Assembly (NCBI GenBank): GCA_947589155.1 | Contig: CANQBH010000001.1 | Span: 166,332 to 230,331, forward strand | Reading direction: 5' to 3' | Length of the DNA stretch: 64,000 nt | Origin: an uncultured Lachnospiraceae bacterium | Lineage (GTDB): Bacteria; Bacillota; Clostridia; Lachnospirales; Lachnospiraceae | Shown: positions 18,152-27,679 of the stretch, piece after piece | How positions within the stretch are numbered: position 1 is the stretch's first letter | Layout: each line of letters starts with the position of its first letter | The notes under the pieces: model-generated | Database searches by the model: none | Told to the model about the DNA's origin: nothing | The model's input: the letters and a program-made list of their open reading frames with translations, nothing else | Position numbers and translations under genes: made by a program

Positions 18152-19720
18152 ATGCGGACCAGAAATTCATTCATCAATTTTATGGCGAACAGCGGCAGTT
18201 ACATGATAAATCTGATCCTGTCCTTTATTACGCGGACGATCTTTATCCATGTGCTTTCCCTCGATTATCTCGGCATTAACGGCGTGTTCGGCAATATCTT
18301 ATCCGTGCTCTCCCTGTCGGAACTCGGGATCGGTACGGCGATGAGTTATTACCTCTACCGTCCGATCGCGGAGGAGGATGAGACGCGGATCCGCGAACTG
18401 ATGAACCTTTACCGCGTGCTTTATACCGTGGTCGGTTCCTTTGTCGGTATCGCAGGGCTCTGCCTTGTGCCGTTCCTTGACGTTTTTATGAAAGACCAGC
18501 CGGATCTTCCGGGAATCACGCTGATCTATCTGATGTTTCTGGCAAACACTGTCGTCTCCTATCTGTGGGGATACAAGCGCGCCATTATCGACGGCCATCA
18601 GAAAAGTTATATCGGCACGATCTATAACACGGTCTTTACGACGGCGCAGTTCCTCTGTCAGATCGTCGTACTGCTCGTCTTCCGCGATTTTATCCTCTAT
18701 CTGAGTATACAGATCGCGTGCAGCGTTCTTACCAACCTGCTGGTGGCGAGGAAGGCGGATCGGATGTATCCGTATCTGAAAGCGGACAAGACAAGCCTGC
18801 CGGACAAAGAAACGCGCAAAGGGATCTTTAAGAATGTGGGCGCGATGTCCATTCACAAACTCGGGGACGTGGTCGTCAACAATACGGACAACCTTATCAC
18901 GTCGTCCTTTGTGGGCGTTTCCATCGTGGGGATCCTTTCCAACTACCAGATGATCCAGGCCAGTATCGTCACAGCCCTAAACGGGATCTTCGGCGCGTTT
19001 ACCGCCAGTATCGGAAACCTGAGCGTCGAGGGGGATGAAGAAAGCGTCTTTCGGGTCTTTCGGACGCTTGAGTTTTTATGTTTCTGGCTGTACAGTTTCT
19101 GCTCCGTTGCGTTTATGACGCTTTTTCCGCCGTTCATGCGCTTCTGGGCGGCCGCCGTCGGGCGCGAAGCGGACGCGCTGGAGATCCCGACCGCGCTTTT
19201 GCTCGTCTTTGTCGCCAATTTTTACATGGGCGGTATGCGGCGGGTCGTTTTGACGTTTCGGGACGCCATGGGGCTCTATTGGTACGACCGTTATAAACCG
19301 ATCTTTGAAGTGCTGGTCAATCTCGCGGCCTCCATTGTGCTCGTTATCCGTTTCGGTACGATCGGCGTAATGCTCGGCACCCTCATCAGTACGATGACGA
19401 CCTGCTTCTGGGTGGAACCGCTGGTGACGTATAAGTACGGCTTCCATCGGAAGGTCGGACATTATTTCAAGGTCTTTACCGTTTATACCGTTACGACGGT
19501 CGCGGTGGGCTGGCTGACCTATCGCGTCTGCGCGCTGATCCATACGGGCGGTTTTTTGGAAGTCCTGTTGAAACTGGCCGTATGCACCGTGCTATATAAC
19601 GGCGTCATTTTTCTGCTGTACGGGCGGTGCGAGGAATTTAAGATCCTCTGGCAGGAATTTTTCAAGATCGTCCGCGGATGGGTGGAGAAGAAACGCCGGA
19701 GAGGACAAGAAGGAGAGTAA
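18152..19720 (+). CDS. Oligosaccharide flippase (Wzx-like)
   Basis: A 522-residue MOP/MATE superfamily exporter with about 12-14 membrane segments along its length. It would move polyprenyl-linked repeat units across the membrane. Its start MRTRNSFINF and long hydrophobic pattern match polysaccharide exporters. The ribosome site is weak. It is followed after one base by the GlfT2-like gene, which suggests export of a galactofuranose-containing chain. This is the first of two flippases in the window, consistent with two separate glycans. Confidence 0.87.
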   Translation: MRTRNSFINFMANSGSYMINLILSFITRTIFIHVLSLDYLGINGVFGNILSVLSLSELGIGTAMSYYLYRPIAEEDETRIRELMNLYRVLYTVVGSFVGIAGLCLVPFLDVFMKDQPDLPGITLIYLMFLANTVVSYLWGYKRAIIDGHQKSYIGTIYNTVFTTAQFLCQIVVLLVFRDFILYLSIQIACSVLTNLLVARKADRMYPYLKADKTSLPDKETRKGIFKNVGAMSIHKLGDVVVNNTDNLITSSFVGVSIVGILSNYQMIQASIVTALNGIFGAFTASIGNLSVEGDEESVFRVFRTLEFLCFWLYSFCSVAFMTLFPPFMRFWAAAVGREADALEIPTALLLVFVANFYMGGMRRVVLTFRDAMGLYWYDRYKPIFEVLVNLAASIVLVIRFGTIGVMLGTLISTMTTCFWVEPLVTYKYGFHRKVGHYFKVFTVYTVTTVAVGWLTYRVCALIHTGGFLEVLLKLAVCTVLYNGVIFLLYGRCEEFKILWQEFFKIVRGWVEKKRRRGQEGE

Positions 19721-19721
19721 C

Positions 19722-21548
19722 ATGATCGTTCAAAAAATACTGTTTCCGGAAGAGGATATCTGCAGCGAGTGGGAAATGTATTTCCACGGCGGAGCAAGGA
19801 CAAACGACAAGGCGGACGAGATCTTTCTGCGGGCGGGAGAGGAATTGTCTCTGGAGACCTATTTCAACGCCTTTTCCGTCTGCAAATGGAAAAAATACAC
19901 ACGGCTTGGCGATCTGACGCTCCGGCTGTACGTCCGCGGCAGGGTCGGGATCCGCGCCTTTCATGCCGTCGGCAGCGCGTACCACGAGGGCGATCCCCGA
20001 GATAACACCAAGGACGTTTATCTGTATCGGGAAGCGCGGCGGGAGGAGATCGCGGTCGAGAGGCGGCAGACCGAGGACGGCTGTGAACTGACGTTTCCGC
20101 AGTTGTACGATGAAGGGATCGTCTACGTCACGATCCAAGCGGAAGAAGACGCGGTCTTCTACGGCGGCCATTATATGACAACGGAGAGCAAAACGAACAG
20201 GGTGGATCTTGCGCTCTGTATCTGCACGTTTAAGCGCGAGGAGTTCCTCAAGCGCAACGTGGAGAAGATACGGACGCAGATTCTGGAATCGCCGGCGTCC
20301 CCGCTCTACGGCCATACGCAGGTCTTTATCTCCGATAACGGACAGACGCTGCCAACGGATGCGTTTGCAAACCCGCTGATCCACCTGTATCCGAACAAGA
20401 ACGCCGGCGGCGCGGGAGGTTTTACGCGGACGATGATCGAGTCGGTTTTGCGCGGGGAAGACAGTCCGTTTACCCATGTGGTTCTGATGGACGACGATAT
20501 CGTTCTGGACCGCAACGTGCTTGAGCGGAACTACCTGTTCCTCTGCCTGTTAAAAGAGGAATACGCGGGCGCCATGGTCGGCGGTGAACTGTTTGAACTG
20601 GACAAACGTTATTTGCAGTTCGAGGCGGGCGCGGCGTTCCGCGGGACGGTGATCCAGTCTTACAACCAACGCTGGGATATGAGAAAAAGAGACGCGGTCT
20701 CCGCCAACGAGATCGAGAATCCGATGAACTTTAACGGCTGGTGGTACTGCTGCGTCCCGACGGAGTATGTGCGGCATAACCTGCCGATTCCGGTCTTCAT
20801 TCACCGCGACGACGTGGAGTTTGGCGCAAGAAATGAAAAAGAAGGGACGATCCTCTTAAACGGGATCTGCGTCTGGCATCCGCAGGGGCCGAACAAAGCG
20901 CCGGTCGCGATGAACTATTATGACGTGAGGAACGATCTGATCGCGATGTGCGATCTGCCCGACCGCGCGAGCCGCGGACAGGTCATGGGACATATCACAC
21001 GGAGCACGCTGGGCAATATCCTGCGCTACCGCTACCGCGTCATCGACTGCGTGTTCCATGGGCTTGCGGATTTTTACCGCGGGCCGGAATACTTTATGCA
21101 GTTGGATCCGGTGGAGAATCATAAGCAGCTGGCGCGTTACAATTACCGGACGCAGCCGCTGCCGGATACGATCGCGGAGGAGGAGATCCTGCATGAAAAG
21201 GCGGAGGATATGAAAGGACACGTCTTCCTTCGGGCGGCGCTCTGCTGGCTGCTTCCGTCAAAGGATGAAACGAGGATTTCCGGACTTGAGGATATCGGCT
21301 GCGCGTTCCGCGCCAGACGGATCTGTTTTGTGGACGAGATCCGAAAAGAGGTCATTGTGACGGAAAAGAGTTACCGCGAGGCGTTCCGCTGTTTCGGCGG
21401 TTATCTGAAAGCCATGGCGACGATCTTTTTCCGGCATGAAACGATGATGAAGCGCTGGGCGGAGAAAAAGCCGGAGTACACCAGCCGGACATTCTGGGAA
21501 TCCTATCTGGAGATCAAAGGAACGGAGGAAAGAGATGAAACATTATGA
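19722..21548 (+). CDS. Galactofuranosyltransferase, GlfT2-like
   Basis: 608 residues, close to mycobacterial GlfT2. An N-terminal beta-rich domain (residues 1-160) precedes a GT2 core with NKNAGGAGGFTR (about 226), the LMDDDIVLD acceptor/metal site (about 257) and FIHRDDVEFG (about 365), then a helical C-terminal part. GlfT2 adds repeated galactofuranose from UDP-Galf. Its 3' end overlaps glf (UDP-Galp mutase) by 14 bases, which couples donor synthesis and polymerisation. GAGAGGACAAGAAGGAGAG precedes the ATG. Confidence 0.9.
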   Translation: MIVQKILFPEEDICSEWEMYFHGGARTNDKADEIFLRAGEELSLETYFNAFSVCKWKKYTRLGDLTLRLYVRGRVGIRAFHAVGSAYHEGDPRDNTKDVYLYREARREEIAVERRQTEDGCELTFPQLYDEGIVYVTIQAEEDAVFYGGHYMTTESKTNRVDLALCICTFKREEFLKRNVEKIRTQILESPASPLYGHTQVFISDNGQTLPTDAFANPLIHLYPNKNAGGAGGFTRTMIESVLRGEDSPFTHVVLMDDDIVLDRNVLERNYLFLCLLKEEYAGAMVGGELFELDKRYLQFEAGAAFRGTVIQSYNQRWDMRKRDAVSANEIENPMNFNGWWYCCVPTEYVRHNLPIPVFIHRDDVEFGARNEKEGTILLNGICVWHPQGPNKAPVAMNYYDVRNDLIAMCDLPDRASRGQVMGHITRSTLGNILRYRYRVIDCVFHGLADFYRGPEYFMQLDPVENHKQLARYNYRTQPLPDTIAEEEILHEKAEDMKGHVFLRAALCWLLPSKDETRISGLEDIGCAFRARRICFVDEIRKEVIVTEKSYREAFRCFGGYLKAMATIFFRHETMMKRWAEKKPEYTSRTFWESYLEIKGTEERDETL

Positions 21549-22728
21549 TTACCTTGTCGTAGGCGCGGGCCTGTTTGGCGCGACCTTCGCGTATGAAGCA
21601 AAGCAGCGGGGAAAAGAGGTGCTGGTGATCGATAAGCGGGATCACATCGCCGGAAATATCTATACCCGTCAGGAGGACGGGATCAACGTGCATGTCTACG
21701 GCGCGCACATTTTCCACACGTCGGACAAACGGATCTGGGAATATGTCAACAGATTTGCGGAGTTCAACAATTATATCAACTCTCCGATCGCGGTTTATAA
21801 GGACGAACTCTACAATCTGCCGTTTAACATGAATACCTTCAGCAAGATGTGGAACATCCGCACGCCGCAGGAGGCAAAAGAGATCATCGCTTCGCAGATC
21901 GCGGAACTGCATATCACGGATCCGCAGAATCTCGAGGAGCAGGCGCTCTCGCTGGCCGGAAGGGACGTCTATGAAAAACTGGTCAAGGGTTACACGGAAA
22001 AGCAGTGGGGACGGGACTGCAGGGAACTTCCCGCCTTCATCATCAAGCGGCTGCCGCTGCGCTTCACCTATGACAACAACTACTTCAATGACCGTTATCA
22101 GGGGATCCCGATTGGCGGCTATACGCAGATCGTGGAAAAAATGCTCGAGGGGATCGACGTGGTAACGGGCGAGGATTTCTTTGCGCTGAGAGAGACCGCC
22201 GAAGCCGGTGAAAAGAAGGTCTGCCCGTCCTGCGGAAAAGTCCTCTGCCCAACGACGGCGACGCTTTCCAATGGACAAAAGATCGCCTACGACAGGATCT
22301 TGTTTACGGGCCAGATCGACGAGTATTTTGACGAGCGCTTCGGCCCGCTGGAATACCGCAGCGTGCGCTTTGAGACGGAACGCCTTGAAACGGAGAATTA
22401 TCAGGGCAACGCGGTCGTCAACTATACCGAGCGGGAAGTGCCTTATACAAGGATCATTGAACACAAGCATTTTGAATTCGGCACGCAGCCGGTCACGATC
22501 ATTTCACGGGAGTATTCTTCCGAATGGAAGCCGGGCGTGGAGCCGTACTATCCGGTCAACAACGAAAAGAACAACGCGCTGTATGAGAAATATGCCGCGC
22601 TGGCGGAAGCCGAGGGCAGCGTGATCTTCGGCGGACGTCTGGGGCAGTACAAATATTACGATATGGACAAGGTGCTGATGGCGGCGCTGGAACTTGTAGA
22701 AAAAGAATTTCAGGGAGGCGCAAGATGA
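21535..22728 (+). CDS. glf: UDP-galactopyranose mutase
   Basis: 397 residues. A flavoenzyme that interconverts UDP-galactopyranose and UDP-galactofuranose. The FAD-binding [12 protein letters not shown] is at residues 6-17, with [15 protein letters not shown] and the C-terminal [12 protein letters not shown] signature. A CPSC...C insert near residue 225 is slightly unusual. It overlaps the GlfT2-like gene and is joined to rfbA by ATGA. Confidence 0.96.
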   Translation: MKHYDYLVVGAGLFGATFAYEAKQRGKEVLVIDKRDHIAGNIYTRQEDGINVHVYGAHIFHTSDKRIWEYVNRFAEFNNYINSPIAVYKDELYNLPFNMNTFSKMWNIRTPQEAKEIIASQIAELHITDPQNLEEQALSLAGRDVYEKLVKGYTEKQWGRDCRELPAFIIKRLPLRFTYDNNYFNDRYQGIPIGGYTQIVEKMLEGIDVVTGEDFFALRETAEAGEKKVCPSCGKVLCPTTATLSNGQKIAYDRILFTGQIDEYFDERFGPLEYRSVRFETERLETENYQGNAVVNYTEREVPYTRIIEHKHFEFGTQPVTIISREYSSEWKPGVEPYYPVNNEKNNALYEKYAALAEAEGSVIFGGRLGQYKYYDMDKVLMAALELVEKEFQGGAR

Positions 22729-23603
22729 AAGGGATCATTTTAGCAGGAGGCTCAGGAACAAGGCTTTATCCGTTGACAAAGGCGATCAGCAAACAGATCA
22801 TGCCGGTGTATGACAAGCCGATGATCTATTATCCGCTGTCAACGCTGATGCTGGCGGGGATCCGTCAGGTGCTCATCATTTCCACGCCGCGCGACCTGAC
22901 GGTGTTTCAGGATCTGCTCGGCGACGGCGGGCAATTGGGCATGGAGATCTCCTATGCGGTGCAGGAGCAGCCGAACGGTCTGGCGGAGGCGTTTCTGATC
23001 GGCGCGGATTTTATCGGGGCGGATCCGGTGGCGCTCGTGCTGGGCGACAATATTTTTTACGGGCAGAGTTTTTCGCAGGTATTGCGCCGCACGGCGGAGC
23101 GCACGCAACAGGAAGCGGGCGCGACAATCTTCGGTTATTATGTGCGCGACCCGCGGGAATACGGCGTCGTCGAGTTTGACGAGAACGGCGTGGCGATCTC
23201 CATTGAGGAGAAACCGCAAAAACCGAAGTCCAATTACGCGGTGCCGGGCCTGTATTTCTATGACAATTCCGTCGTCGATATCGCAAGGACCATAGAGCCT
23301 TCGGCCAGAGGGGAACTGGAGATCACGGCGGTCAACAACGCGTATCTGGAGCGCGGCGATCTGCATGTGGAGACGCTGGGCCGCGGGTTTGCATGGCTGG
23401 ATACGGGAAACCACGATATGCTGCTGGCTGCGGCGGATTTCGTGTCTTCCCTGCAAAAGCGTCAGGGGCTGTATGTGTCCTGTATCGAGGAGATCGCCTT
23501 CAAGCGCGGCTTCATCGATAAAGAGCAGTTGGTGAAACTGGCGCAGCCGCTTCTGAAAACGGATTACGGGAAGTATCTGATGGAAGTGGCCGAGGGACTG
23601 TGA
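22725..23603 (+). CDS. rfbA: Glucose-1-phosphate thymidylyltransferase
   Basis: 292 residues. It makes dTDP-glucose, the start of the dTDP-rhamnose route. [11 protein letters not shown] (residues 8-18), [16 protein letters not shown] and GDNIFYG are diagnostic of RmlA. Its start overlaps the glf stop (ATGA), and its stop shares bases with the next ATG (TGATG), so the tail of this locus is tightly coupled. Confidence 0.96.
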   Translation: MKGIILAGGSGTRLYPLTKAISKQIMPVYDKPMIYYPLSTLMLAGIRQVLIISTPRDLTVFQDLLGDGGQLGMEISYAVQEQPNGLAEAFLIGADFIGADPVALVLGDNIFYGQSFSQVLRRTAERTQQEAGATIFGYYVRDPREYGVVEFDENGVAISIEEKPQKPKSNYAVPGLYFYDNSVVDIARTIEPSARGELEITAVNNAYLERGDLHVETLGRGFAWLDTGNHDMLLAAADFVSSLQKRQGLYVSCIEEIAFKRGFIDKEQLVKLAQPLLKTDYGKYLMEVAEGL

Positions 23604-24580
23604 TGCAGCGGATCGGAGATGGCAGGACGGCGATCCTTATGGCGGTTTTTCAGGGCGCGCCGTATTTACAAGAAATGATCGAATCGCTTCTGGCGCAGAC
23701 CTGCGGGGAGTTTGTCGTCTTTTTTCACGACGACGGATCGACGGACGGATCCGTCGCGATTCTCCGCGCCTATGCAAAGCAGGATCCGGAGAAGTTTCGT
23801 ATTCTTGAGGGGGCGCCGCTGGGATCGGCGAAAGCAAATTTTTTCTGGATGCTTTCCCAAGTCGAAGCGGATCACTATATGTTCGCGGATCAGGACGACG
23901 TCTGGCTTCCGGAGAAAGTCGAAAAGACCGTGGCGTTTTATCGGAAGACGGCGCAGGAAGCACCGAAAGCGGCGCGGGACTTCGCCTGCGTCTTTACGGA
24001 TATGTATGTGGCGGACGAAACGCTGGAGGTCCGTTCGGATTCCATGATCCGCGCGATCGGCCGCGATATCGAAAGGACGGCGGCCGGACAGATATTGATG
24101 GACAATCCGGCGGCGGGCTGCACGATGTTCTTTGGCAGGGCGCTGCGGGACGAGATCGTCGAGGCCGTGGCGCGCGCGGACGTTTCAAAGATTGAAATGC
24201 ACGACCAGTTCATTCTTGCGGCGGCCTCGCTTCTGGGCGTCGCGACGGGACTGGACGAACCGCTGGTTTATTACCGACAGCATGAAAATAACGTGATGGG
24301 CGCGCAGAAAAAGAGCCTGCCGGAAAAGATCCGGCGTATTTTTTCCGACTTTTTTTCCGGCAGATTCCGCGCGGAAAAGCAGGCGTTCCTGCAAAGTTCG
24401 CGCGACACGGCGGGCGAATTGCAGAAACTCCGGAGTTTGTCGAAAGAGGACCGGCGCTTCCTGTCGCAATATGTATCTCTTGGCGGGGAGAGCAAACGCG
24501 CGCGCCTGCGTTTTTATAAAAAATACCATATAGAACGGACGACAAAGGCGCAGACGCTGTGGATGTATCTGTGGGCCTGA
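23603..24580 (+). CDS. GT2 family glycosyltransferase (rhamnosyltransferase-like)
   Basis: 325 residues. It has AVFQGAPYLQEMIESLLAQT, FHDDGSTDGS (about residue 38), FADQDDVWLPEK (about 93) and a late HDQF motif. The DQDDxW form is common among rhamnosyltransferases of the RgpB/RfbN type. It begins within the rfbA stop codon. It is the last gene of the rhamnose/galactofuranose locus. Confidence 0.88.
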   Translation: MQRIGDGRTAILMAVFQGAPYLQEMIESLLAQTCGEFVVFFHDDGSTDGSVAILRAYAKQDPEKFRILEGAPLGSAKANFFWMLSQVEADHYMFADQDDVWLPEKVEKTVAFYRKTAQEAPKAARDFACVFTDMYVADETLEVRSDSMIRAIGRDIERTAAGQILMDNPAAGCTMFFGRALRDEIVEAVARADVSKIEMHDQFILAAASLLGVATGLDEPLVYYRQHENNVMGAQKKSLPEKIRRIFSDFFSGRFRAEKQAFLQSSRDTAGELQKLRSLSKEDRRFLSQYVSLGGESKRARLRFYKKYHIERTTKAQTLWMYLWA

Positions 24581-24680
24581 GAGAAAAATATATTTTTGCC
24601 GGTTTTTAGAAAAAATTCGACACATTTCAGCGGAAGAAAGGGGGATGATACTGCGAGAAAAAAAGAAAAGAGGGAAAAAA

Positions 24681-25112
24681 ATGGAATATTACAAGAAAAT
24701 CATGGATCATTCTTATATCTCAATGAGTGATTTGAAGACGATGATGGAGTGCGCCGATCTGGTGCAGGTCATGATGACCTATCACAATCTGGAAGTGCAG
24801 ATGCAAAATCCCACGAGAAGCGGGATGATCGAGGCGCTGCGCAACAGCGTGATCTATGCGAAAGAAGATATCAGAAAGGTCTATGACGAAGCAGCAAAAC
24901 AGCAGGAAGGTTCCTACCATGCCATGGTGACGTCCACTATGGAATTTGCCGTCATGGAGGAAGAAGACCTGCTTTCTTTTTTACCTGTCTATAAGCAGGG
25001 GCTTGCCAATCACTGTATCGCGGAGATCGGGGAAGCCCTGTTCTTTAAGTGCGCGCGCTGCGCATGGCTCTGCGATCACGCGGAATCATCGAAAGGGTCG
25101 CTGGCAAGTTAA
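24681..25112 (+). CDS. Hypothetical protein at the end of the glycan locus
   Basis: 143 residues, soluble and mostly helical, with no signal peptide and two cysteine pairs near the end (CARCAWLC). I do not recognise a family. I choose ATG 24681, with AGAGGG about six bases upstream; ATG 24645 in the same frame is possible. It converges on the histidine kinase gene, overlapping it by four bases. A role with the neighbouring kinase is possible but not shown. Confidence 0.6.
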   Translation: MEYYKKIMDHSYISMSDLKTMMECADLVQVMMTYHNLEVQMQNPTRSGMIEALRNSVIYAKEDIRKVYDEAAKQQEGSYHAMVTSTMEFAVMEEEDLLSFLPVYKQGLANHCIAEIGEALFFKCARCAWLCDHAESSKGSLAS

Positions 25113-26602
25113 AACATACTGTTTTTGGAAGGGTCAACGATCATCAGATCGGTGCGGGATTGCTTTGAGAGGATTTCGTTATAACGAGGGGAAGAGATCA
25201 GATAGCGGTTTTTTCGATCGAATAAGAAAGTGATGCGCTTTTGATAAGGCGTGTTGTCTGAAAACTCCTGAATATAAAGAGATAGTCTATATTTGTTCTT
25301 ACATTTCCAGATATCCAAAAGCCCGATACCGCTGCCGCCGTCGTCCGTATGGGTGGAAGCGCGTTCCAGGCCAAAGTTCATATAGGTCGCGATCTCAAAG
25401 GGAATGCCGCTGTCGGCAATGGAAACCGTGGGGACGCCTTTGATGACCAGCAGGGAGATCTCGATGGCTCCGCCGCCCGCATACCTCGAAGCGGTGATGG
25501 CGTTGGCGGTCAGGTCGGACAAGAGATGTACCAGATCGTTTTCTTCCATGCAGGGCGAGGGTCGTTGGAAGAACGCCTCCTGAAAGTGAAACTTGAGGTC
25601 GATATGATACTGCGCCGCTTCTTTGCTCAGGAAGGCGAGCAGGGCGTCGACTCCGACAAAACCCGTCGAAGGGAAGGTGTTGATGGAGGCGGTGCTTTGC
25701 GAGAGAAGTTCCTGCCTGTCCGAGCGGATGGCGGCGATCTCGCGGGAAAGGGCAAGGCCCTTTTCTTTTTGTTCCCGAGGAAGGACCGAATCCATGGTCT
25801 CTAAATACAGGCTGACGGAATCGGCCATGGCGTTGAGCAGGCGGTTGTCCTTGTGGATCAGGAGCCCCATCCGCTCGTTGTCCGTTTCCAGACGCGCGAT
25901 ATAGCGGTCTTTTTCCAACTGCTCCGCGCGCAGGTTCTCCATCTCCAGGATCCGCAGTTTATCCCGATACGACTTCGTGATCTGCGTCCGCCACCAGAGG
26001 ATAAAGAGGAAGGCGGAGAGGAAGACGAGGGTAATACGAATAAATCGCAAATAAGAGAAAGAGACGCTTGGCAGATAAATTTGTTCTAAAGTCACAATGA
26101 CAAGAATGGTTGTGCATATGAAACAACCGATATTTATTATTGGTTTTGACTGAAGAATGGAACTGCCGGCTTGAAAACGTTTGCTGTGAGAAATGATGTG
26201 ATATAAAACAAGATACACGGCGGTAATAATCAGTGTGAGAAGATCTAAAAATCGTCGGTTGCTATAAAATGGCAGAGGAGATAGAGATGCACAAAGTAAG
26301 AGTGTAATACTTTCAATGGCAATTAAATTTATTCCATATGACAAAAGGGAATAATATAAACTGTCTTTTATTGAAAAACGATAGAAAAGCAGGGTGAAAG
26401 AAAACAGCGTCAAAAATGGAATGAGATAAGAAAGTTCGGGATAAGAACTTTTTAACAGCAGTGTTTCGACGCAAAGTATAATAGCAGATAATCCGCATGG
26501 TATATAATGCTTTTGAAGGATATGTTTCTGTCCGGAAAGAATAGAGATCATGTGAATACAACAAAAAGCGACGCTGAGATTTTTCATGATAGAAGCAAAC
26601 AT
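25109..26602 (-). CDS. GHKL-domain sensor histidine kinase (AgrC-like)
   Basis: 497 residues. Six or seven N-terminal membrane helices (residues ~1-215), a coiled coil (LRILEMENLRAEQLEKDR), then a C-terminal GHKL ATPase with the N-box DLTANAITAS and the G-box DDGGSGIGLLDI. A canonical phospho-accepting His is not obvious in the coiled-coil region. Architecture resembles peptide-sensing kinases such as AgrC. The start at 26602 has AAAGGA six bases upstream; the longer TTG form lacks this. The response regulator gene lies upstream on the same strand, 152 bases away. The N-terminal half is AT-rich compared with the C-terminal half. Confidence 0.85.
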   Translation of the reverse strand: MFASIMKNLSVAFCCIHMISILSGQKHILQKHYIPCGLSAIILCVETLLLKSSYPELSYLIPFLTLFSFTLLFYRFSIKDSLYYSLLSYGINLIAIESITLLLCASLSPLPFYSNRRFLDLLTLIITAVYLVLYHIISHSKRFQAGSSILQSKPIINIGCFICTTILVIVTLEQIYLPSVSFSYLRFIRITLVFLSAFLFILWWRTQITKSYRDKLRILEMENLRAEQLEKDRYIARLETDNERMGLLIHKDNRLLNAMADSVSLYLETMDSVLPREQKEKGLALSREIAAIRSDRQELLSQSTASINTFPSTGFVGVDALLAFLSKEAAQYHIDLKFHFQEAFFQRPSPCMEENDLVHLLSDLTANAITASRYAGGGAIEISLLVIKGVPTVSIADSGIPFEIATYMNFGLERASTHTDDGGSGIGLLDIWKCKNKYRLSLYIQEFSDNTPYQKRITFLFDRKNRYLISSPRYNEILSKQSRTDLMIVDPSKNSMF

Positions 26603-26694
26603 AATTGATCCTTTCAAACAAAAAATAACAGAGCAGAAATAATATCTTAAACGAAACCGACAAGGTATCCTTTTTCACGAGGAGGTGAGAAAGG

Positions 26695-26751
26695 ATGCGT
26701 GAGTGGTTAGCAAGAGTCATGTATATGTGGAGTTACATTACACGCAAGTAA
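26695..26751 (+). CDS. 18-codon micro-ORF with a perfect Shine-Dalgarno
   Basis: ATG to TAA encodes MREWLARVMYMWSYITRK. It lies on the plus strand between the kinase and regulator genes, which run the other way. GAGGAGGTGA ends seven bases before the ATG and matches the anti-Shine-Dalgarno over nine bases, far better than chance sites nearby. The peptide is cationic, rich in Trp, Tyr and Met, and has no cysteine, so it is not a classical AgrD thiolactone precursor. No clear promoter is visible. It may be a signal or regulatory peptide; function unknown. Confidence 0.4.
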   Translation: MREWLARVMYMWSYITRK

Positions 26752-26754
26752 TCC

Positions 26755-27537
26755 CTACAACTCATTCCGCAGGATATTGGCATAGTGGTAGATAAATTCC
26801 GTCAAAGTCGGTACGCCGCGCTCGCAGTTGATAGCGGCCGTGTAGTATTTCTTGAGGTCGACCGGATCGGCAGCGGACCAAGCGCGGTTGATGGCGTTCT
26901 GCATAGCGCGTTCCACGCTGGCCTGTGTTTTGCCGATCTTGTTGGCGATCTGGCGGGCCAGATTAGGCGAAGGAGCGCGGGTGGCGATCAGGATCGCCTC
27001 TGTCAGATAGTTGTATCCAACAGCCTTTGGACTGATGCCGACACGATCCAGTTCATGATGGATCCGGATCCTGAGTTTCCGGTCAAGTTCTGCGGGAGAC
27101 GGAAGTGTTTTCGTCTCTGTTGCGGCGTGCCGCTGAATGGTATTACGCATCATGCGGAGCACTTCCACGGGCCTTTGCCCGGAATAATCTTTCTCGTATT
27201 TCGTAATGATAAAATCTGCGCCCAGTTGTCGGGCGGCTTCCAAAGTGACGTTGCTGGTGTTTTGCGTTGTGACAAGCACATAGGGCATCCTTTCCATTGC
27301 CAGATCGTGGAGTTTGGAAAGGAAGAAGATCCCGTTCCCTCCGCCAAGATGTAATTCCAGATCCAGAATGATGGCGTCGGGGATATGGTATTTTACCATG
27401 TCCAGAGCCTCTGTGGCGTCGTCCGTCACACCGACCAGACGGATGTCGTCCAGTTGGTCGATGTAGAGGCGGATCTCGTCGCAGGCGCTTTTGTCATCTT
27501 CCACCAGCAGTACGGTCAGTTCTTTTTGTACGCTCAT
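26755..27537 (-). CDS. Response regulator with Spo0A-type DNA-binding domain
   Basis: 260 residues. An N-terminal receiver domain (LLVEDDKSAC with acidic pocket, phospho-Asp in IILDLELH near residue 57, Lys in ITKYEKD) is joined to a C-terminal domain like that of Spo0A (HELDRVGISPKAVGYNYL, then SVERAMQNAINRAW, then PTLTEFIYHYAN). True Spo0A orthologues are more conserved; this looks like a paralogue used in a two-component pair with the downstream GHKL kinase. GGAGG precedes the ATG. Confidence 0.85.
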   Translation of the reverse strand: MSVQKELTVLLVEDDKSACDEIRLYIDQLDDIRLVGVTDDATEALDMVKYHIPDAIILDLELHLGGGNGIFFLSKLHDLAMERMPYVLVTTQNTSNVTLEAARQLGADFIITKYEKDYSGQRPVEVLRMMRNTIQRHAATETKTLPSPAELDRKLRIRIHHELDRVGISPKAVGYNYLTEAILIATRAPSPNLARQIANKIGKTQASVERAMQNAINRAWSAADPVDLKKYYTAAINCERGVPTLTEFIYHYANILRNEL

Positions 27538-27556
27538 GGTTTCCTCCGTTTTTTAT

Positions 27557-27585
27557 ATTATACGACGTTTTCTAATGCTTTACAA
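27557..27585 (-). promoter_or_regulatory. Sigma-A promoter for the Spo0A-like regulator
   Basis: On the minus strand: TTGTAA, 17 bases, TATAAT, about 20 bases before the start codon. Upstream of the -35 are phased direct repeats (GTTGGTTCCT, GTTAGTTATT, GTTG; plus-strand 27582-27609) spaced 10 bp, a possible activator site. Confidence 0.65.
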
Positions 27586-27622
27586 CAATAACTAACAGGA
27601 ACCAACAAAACCTATGTCGAAA

Positions 27623-27656
27623 ACAAACTTCCTTTTTCGGAGTTTGTATTTATAAT
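27623..27656 (+). promoter_or_regulatory. Inverted repeat plus -10 box before LytTR regulator
   Basis: ACAAACTTCC and GGAGTTTGT form an imperfect inverted repeat (27623-27647), immediately followed by TATAAT at 27651-27656. The -35 region is poor, as expected of an activator-dependent promoter. It would serve the LytTR gene; the repeat may be an operator or an RNA hairpin. Confidence 0.4.
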
Positions 27657-27679
27657 CAATACAAAGGAGTGTGATGGAT

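Noticed and set aside
26313..26720. Minus-strand 135-codon ORF over the kinase start as an AgrB/AgrD-like gene
   Set aside because: Overlaps the real kinase frame and has no family motif, no ribosome site and no cysteine-containing precursor pattern.
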